From: an uncultured Pirellula sp.
Lineage (GTDB): Bacteria; Planctomycetota; Planctomycetia; Pirellulales; Pirellulaceae
Assembly: GCA_903892355.1 (NCBI GenBank)
Contig: CAITIE010000051.1
Span: 27,310-91,309, forward strand
Length of the DNA: 64,000 nt
Reading direction: 5' to 3'
In this document: positions 62,632 to 64,000 of the stretch, one piece after another
Layout of the letters: every line of letters starts with the position of its first letter
Numbering within the stretch: position 1 is the first letter of the stretch
Translations under genes and position numbers: made by a program
Notes under the pieces: generated by a model
Databases searched by the model: none
Told to the model about the DNA's origin: nothing
Seen by the model: only the letters and a program-made list of their open reading frames with translations

Positions 62632-63876
62632 TTGGACCCCCAAGCCGATAATCAGCCGCAGCCGCCTTTGAAAAAATCGGTCTTTAGCCTGCGCGATTGG
62701 ATTATCCTGTTTTCTTTAGCTTCGGTTCAGTTCGTCAACATCCTCGACTTCATCATTGTGATGCCGTTGGGGCCTCGTTTTTTCGACGAATTGGGCTTAT
62801 CCGCAGAGCAATTCGGCTATGTCGTAGCTAGTTATGGGTACGCCTCATCGATCGCAGGAATTGTCGCTGCTGGATGGATCAACCGGATCGAGCGCCGTAA
62901 GACATTGCTCTTCGTTCTTTTCTTATTCCTGATCAGTTCGCTTGCGTGTTACTTTTCAGGCCGATTCACCTCGCTGATCCTGGCCCGATGCATGACCGGT
63001 GTGTGCGGCGGATTGATCGGTTCGATGGTCATGTCGATTGCAAGCGATTTGTATTCGGAGTCCCGTCGAGGCTACGCTATCGGGGTAATCATGACCTCAT
63101 TCTCGATGGCATCGGTCGTCGGGGTTCCCATCGGATTGTGGCTCGCGGAACGAGACTCCTCGGCTCGGTCACCCTTCCTCTACCTGGCACTCGTGTGCGT
63201 ACCGATATGGATCGTTCTCTATTCGTTTTTACCCCGACTTCCTAGCCATGAGGACTCGAGCGATCATGGATACTGGGGAACATTTTGGGGAGTGCTGAAA
63301 TTGCCTTCCCATCGCTGGGCGTTCCTGTTCACCTGCATCCTCGTCTTCCAAACATTTTTGATCGTCCCCTTCCTGGCGACGTACGTGGTGAAGAACGCAG
63401 GATTGCCGGAGGAATACCTGCAGTTTGTCTATATCGTCGGCGGTGCGTTCACGTTTGTAACGATGCCGCTGGTCGGCAAACTATCGGACCGATTCGGCAA
63501 GCCGTTGATCTACCGTATCGTCGTTTGCTTGGCGGTCGTTCCAGCCGTCGTGATCACCCATCTACCCCCGGTATCCGCGTGGCTCTGCGTGCTGGTCACG
63601 ACAACCTACATGGTGATGACATCCGCGCGCATGGTACCCGCCCAAGCGATGATCTCAAGTTTATCGCAACCTCAATGGCGCACGGCTTTTCTGAGCATTA
63701 GCAGCTCCGTTCAGTCGTTGGCGATCGGAGTTGCGGCCAGTATTTCCGCAAATATTGTGGTTGAAAACGCGCAAGGAAAACTCGAAAACTTTTGGATCGC
63801 TGGCTGGGTGGGAGTCTTCTTTTTTATCGGAAGTTTGTTCCTCATCCCAAAGATAGCAAGCCTTCGAACGGGCTGA
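62632..63876 (+). CDS. MFS transporter
   Basis: The 414-residue protein has about 12 hydrophobic segments and MFS features: FVNILDFIIVMPLGPRFF in helix 1, the loop 2-3 motif ending AAGWINRIERRKTLL, ARCMTGVCGGLIGSMVMSIA, and GKLSDRFGKPLIYR in the second half. It moves small molecules, probably by proton exchange; the substrate is unknown. There is no ATG near the start of the frame. TTG at 62632 has AGG five bases upstream and I prefer it; TTG at 62602, right after the ribH stop, is the alternative. It may be co-transcribed with ribH, hinting at flavin export, which is speculation. Confidence 0.9.
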   Translation: MDPQADNQPQPPLKKSVFSLRDWIILFSLASVQFVNILDFIIVMPLGPRFFDELGLSAEQFGYVVASYGYASSIAGIVAAGWINRIERRKTLLFVLFLFLISSLACYFSGRFTSLILARCMTGVCGGLIGSMVMSIASDLYSESRRGYAIGVIMTSFSMASVVGVPIGLWLAERDSSARSPFLYLALVCVPIWIVLYSFLPRLPSHEDSSDHGYWGTFWGVLKLPSHRWAFLFTCILVFQTFLIVPFLATYVVKNAGLPEEYLQFVYIVGGAFTFVTMPLVGKLSDRFGKPLIYRIVVCLAVVPAVVITHLPPVSAWLCVLVTTTYMVMTSARMVPAQAMISSLSQPQWRTAFLSISSSVQSLAIGVAASISANIVVENAQGKLENFWIAGWVGVFFFIGSLFLIPKIASLRTG

Positions 63877-63917
63877 ACGGTAGCGCCAAAGCGTTCCTAG
63901 TACCGAGACTTCATCTC

Positions 63918-63946
63918 TTTCCGATATTCAGCGGTACGGGTAAACT
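63918..63946 (+). promoter_or_regulatory. candidate promoter of the tRNA-Arg gene
   Basis: TTTCCG (63918-63923) and TAAACT (63941-63946) are 17 bases apart and sit 15 bases before the tRNA. Each box matches the consensus only in part. Confidence 0.3.
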
Positions 63947-63961
63947 ATGCCGTTCGTGCAG

Positions 63962-64000
63962 GGGCTCATAGCTCAGTTGGATAGAGCAACGGATTTCTAA
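63962..64000 (+). tRNA. tRNA-Arg (anticodon UCU), 5' half, cut by window edge
   Basis: The 39 bases fold as the start of a tRNA: acceptor strand GGGCTCA, U8 and A9, D arm GCTC-AGTTGGATA-GAGC, then the anticodon strand AACGGA with loop beginning TTTCTAA. T33 is followed by TCT at positions 34-36, so the anticodon is UCU (arginine, AGA/AGG codons). The 3' half lies outside the window. Confidence 0.92.

Overview
The window looks like chromosomal DNA of a planctomycete, probably of the Pirellulales/Rhodopirellula group. The main marker is a DUF1501 protein paired with a large PSCyt1/DUF1549/DUF1553 'planctomycete cytochrome' protein (19.4-24.5 kb). Supporting signs are a DUF1570-like metallopeptidase with leucine-rich repeats, an EF-G resembling mitochondrial EF-G1, an envelope gene set with LptE, a BamD-like lipoprotein and LspA, and many short intergenic tandem duplications. 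No phage, insertion sequence, CRISPR array or rRNA was seen. A tRNA-Arg(UCU) runs off the right edge and an M50 peptidase gene runs off the left edge.

Layout. 1-4.2 kb (minus): an envelope operon of a DUF1570/LRR peptidase, an HlyD-type adaptor and a PqqD-like/M50 membrane peptidase. 4.2-4.5 kb: a free-standing RNA polymerase alpha-CTD protein. 4.7-7.6 kb (minus): sulfate activation, cysD-cysNC. 8-10 kb (minus): EF-G with a clear terminator. 10.5-18.7 kb (plus): DedA, a beta-CASP nuclease, a UvrA, RecO, a BamD-like lipoprotein, LptE and LspA, with the last five tightly packed. 18.7-24.5 kb (minus): a small exported protein, DUF1501 and PSD1. 24.6-28.1 kb: a cupin gene divergent from a glycosyltransferase-polX pair. 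28.2-37.3 kb: an exported protein, a tandem operon of three related exported proteins of unknown function, and a putative outer-membrane protein. 37.3-43.9 kb: a molybdopterin oxidoreductase, an SDR, a GMC oxidoreductase and a gamma-glutamyltransferase. 44-49 kb (plus): a CitG-like enzyme overlapping a radical-SAM gene, a membrane protein and YgiQ. 49-56.8 kb: a class II photolyase fused to a renalase-like oxidoreductase, a zinc-ribbon coiled-coil protein, a TPR protein and an SNF2 helicase with a partner. 57-64 kb: a coiled-coil protein, a TPR lipoprotein, a Cys-rich lipoprotein, Rho, lumazine synthase, an MFS transporter and the tRNA.

The strongest candidates for undescribed biology are the three-paralog exported operon (29.5-35.7 kb), the PqqD/M50-HlyD-peptidase operon at the left edge, the stand-alone alpha-CTD that keeps its DNA-contact residues, the photolyase-oxidoreductase fusion, and the CitG/radical-SAM/membrane-protein set. 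All calls come from reading the sequence and remembered family motifs; no database search was run.
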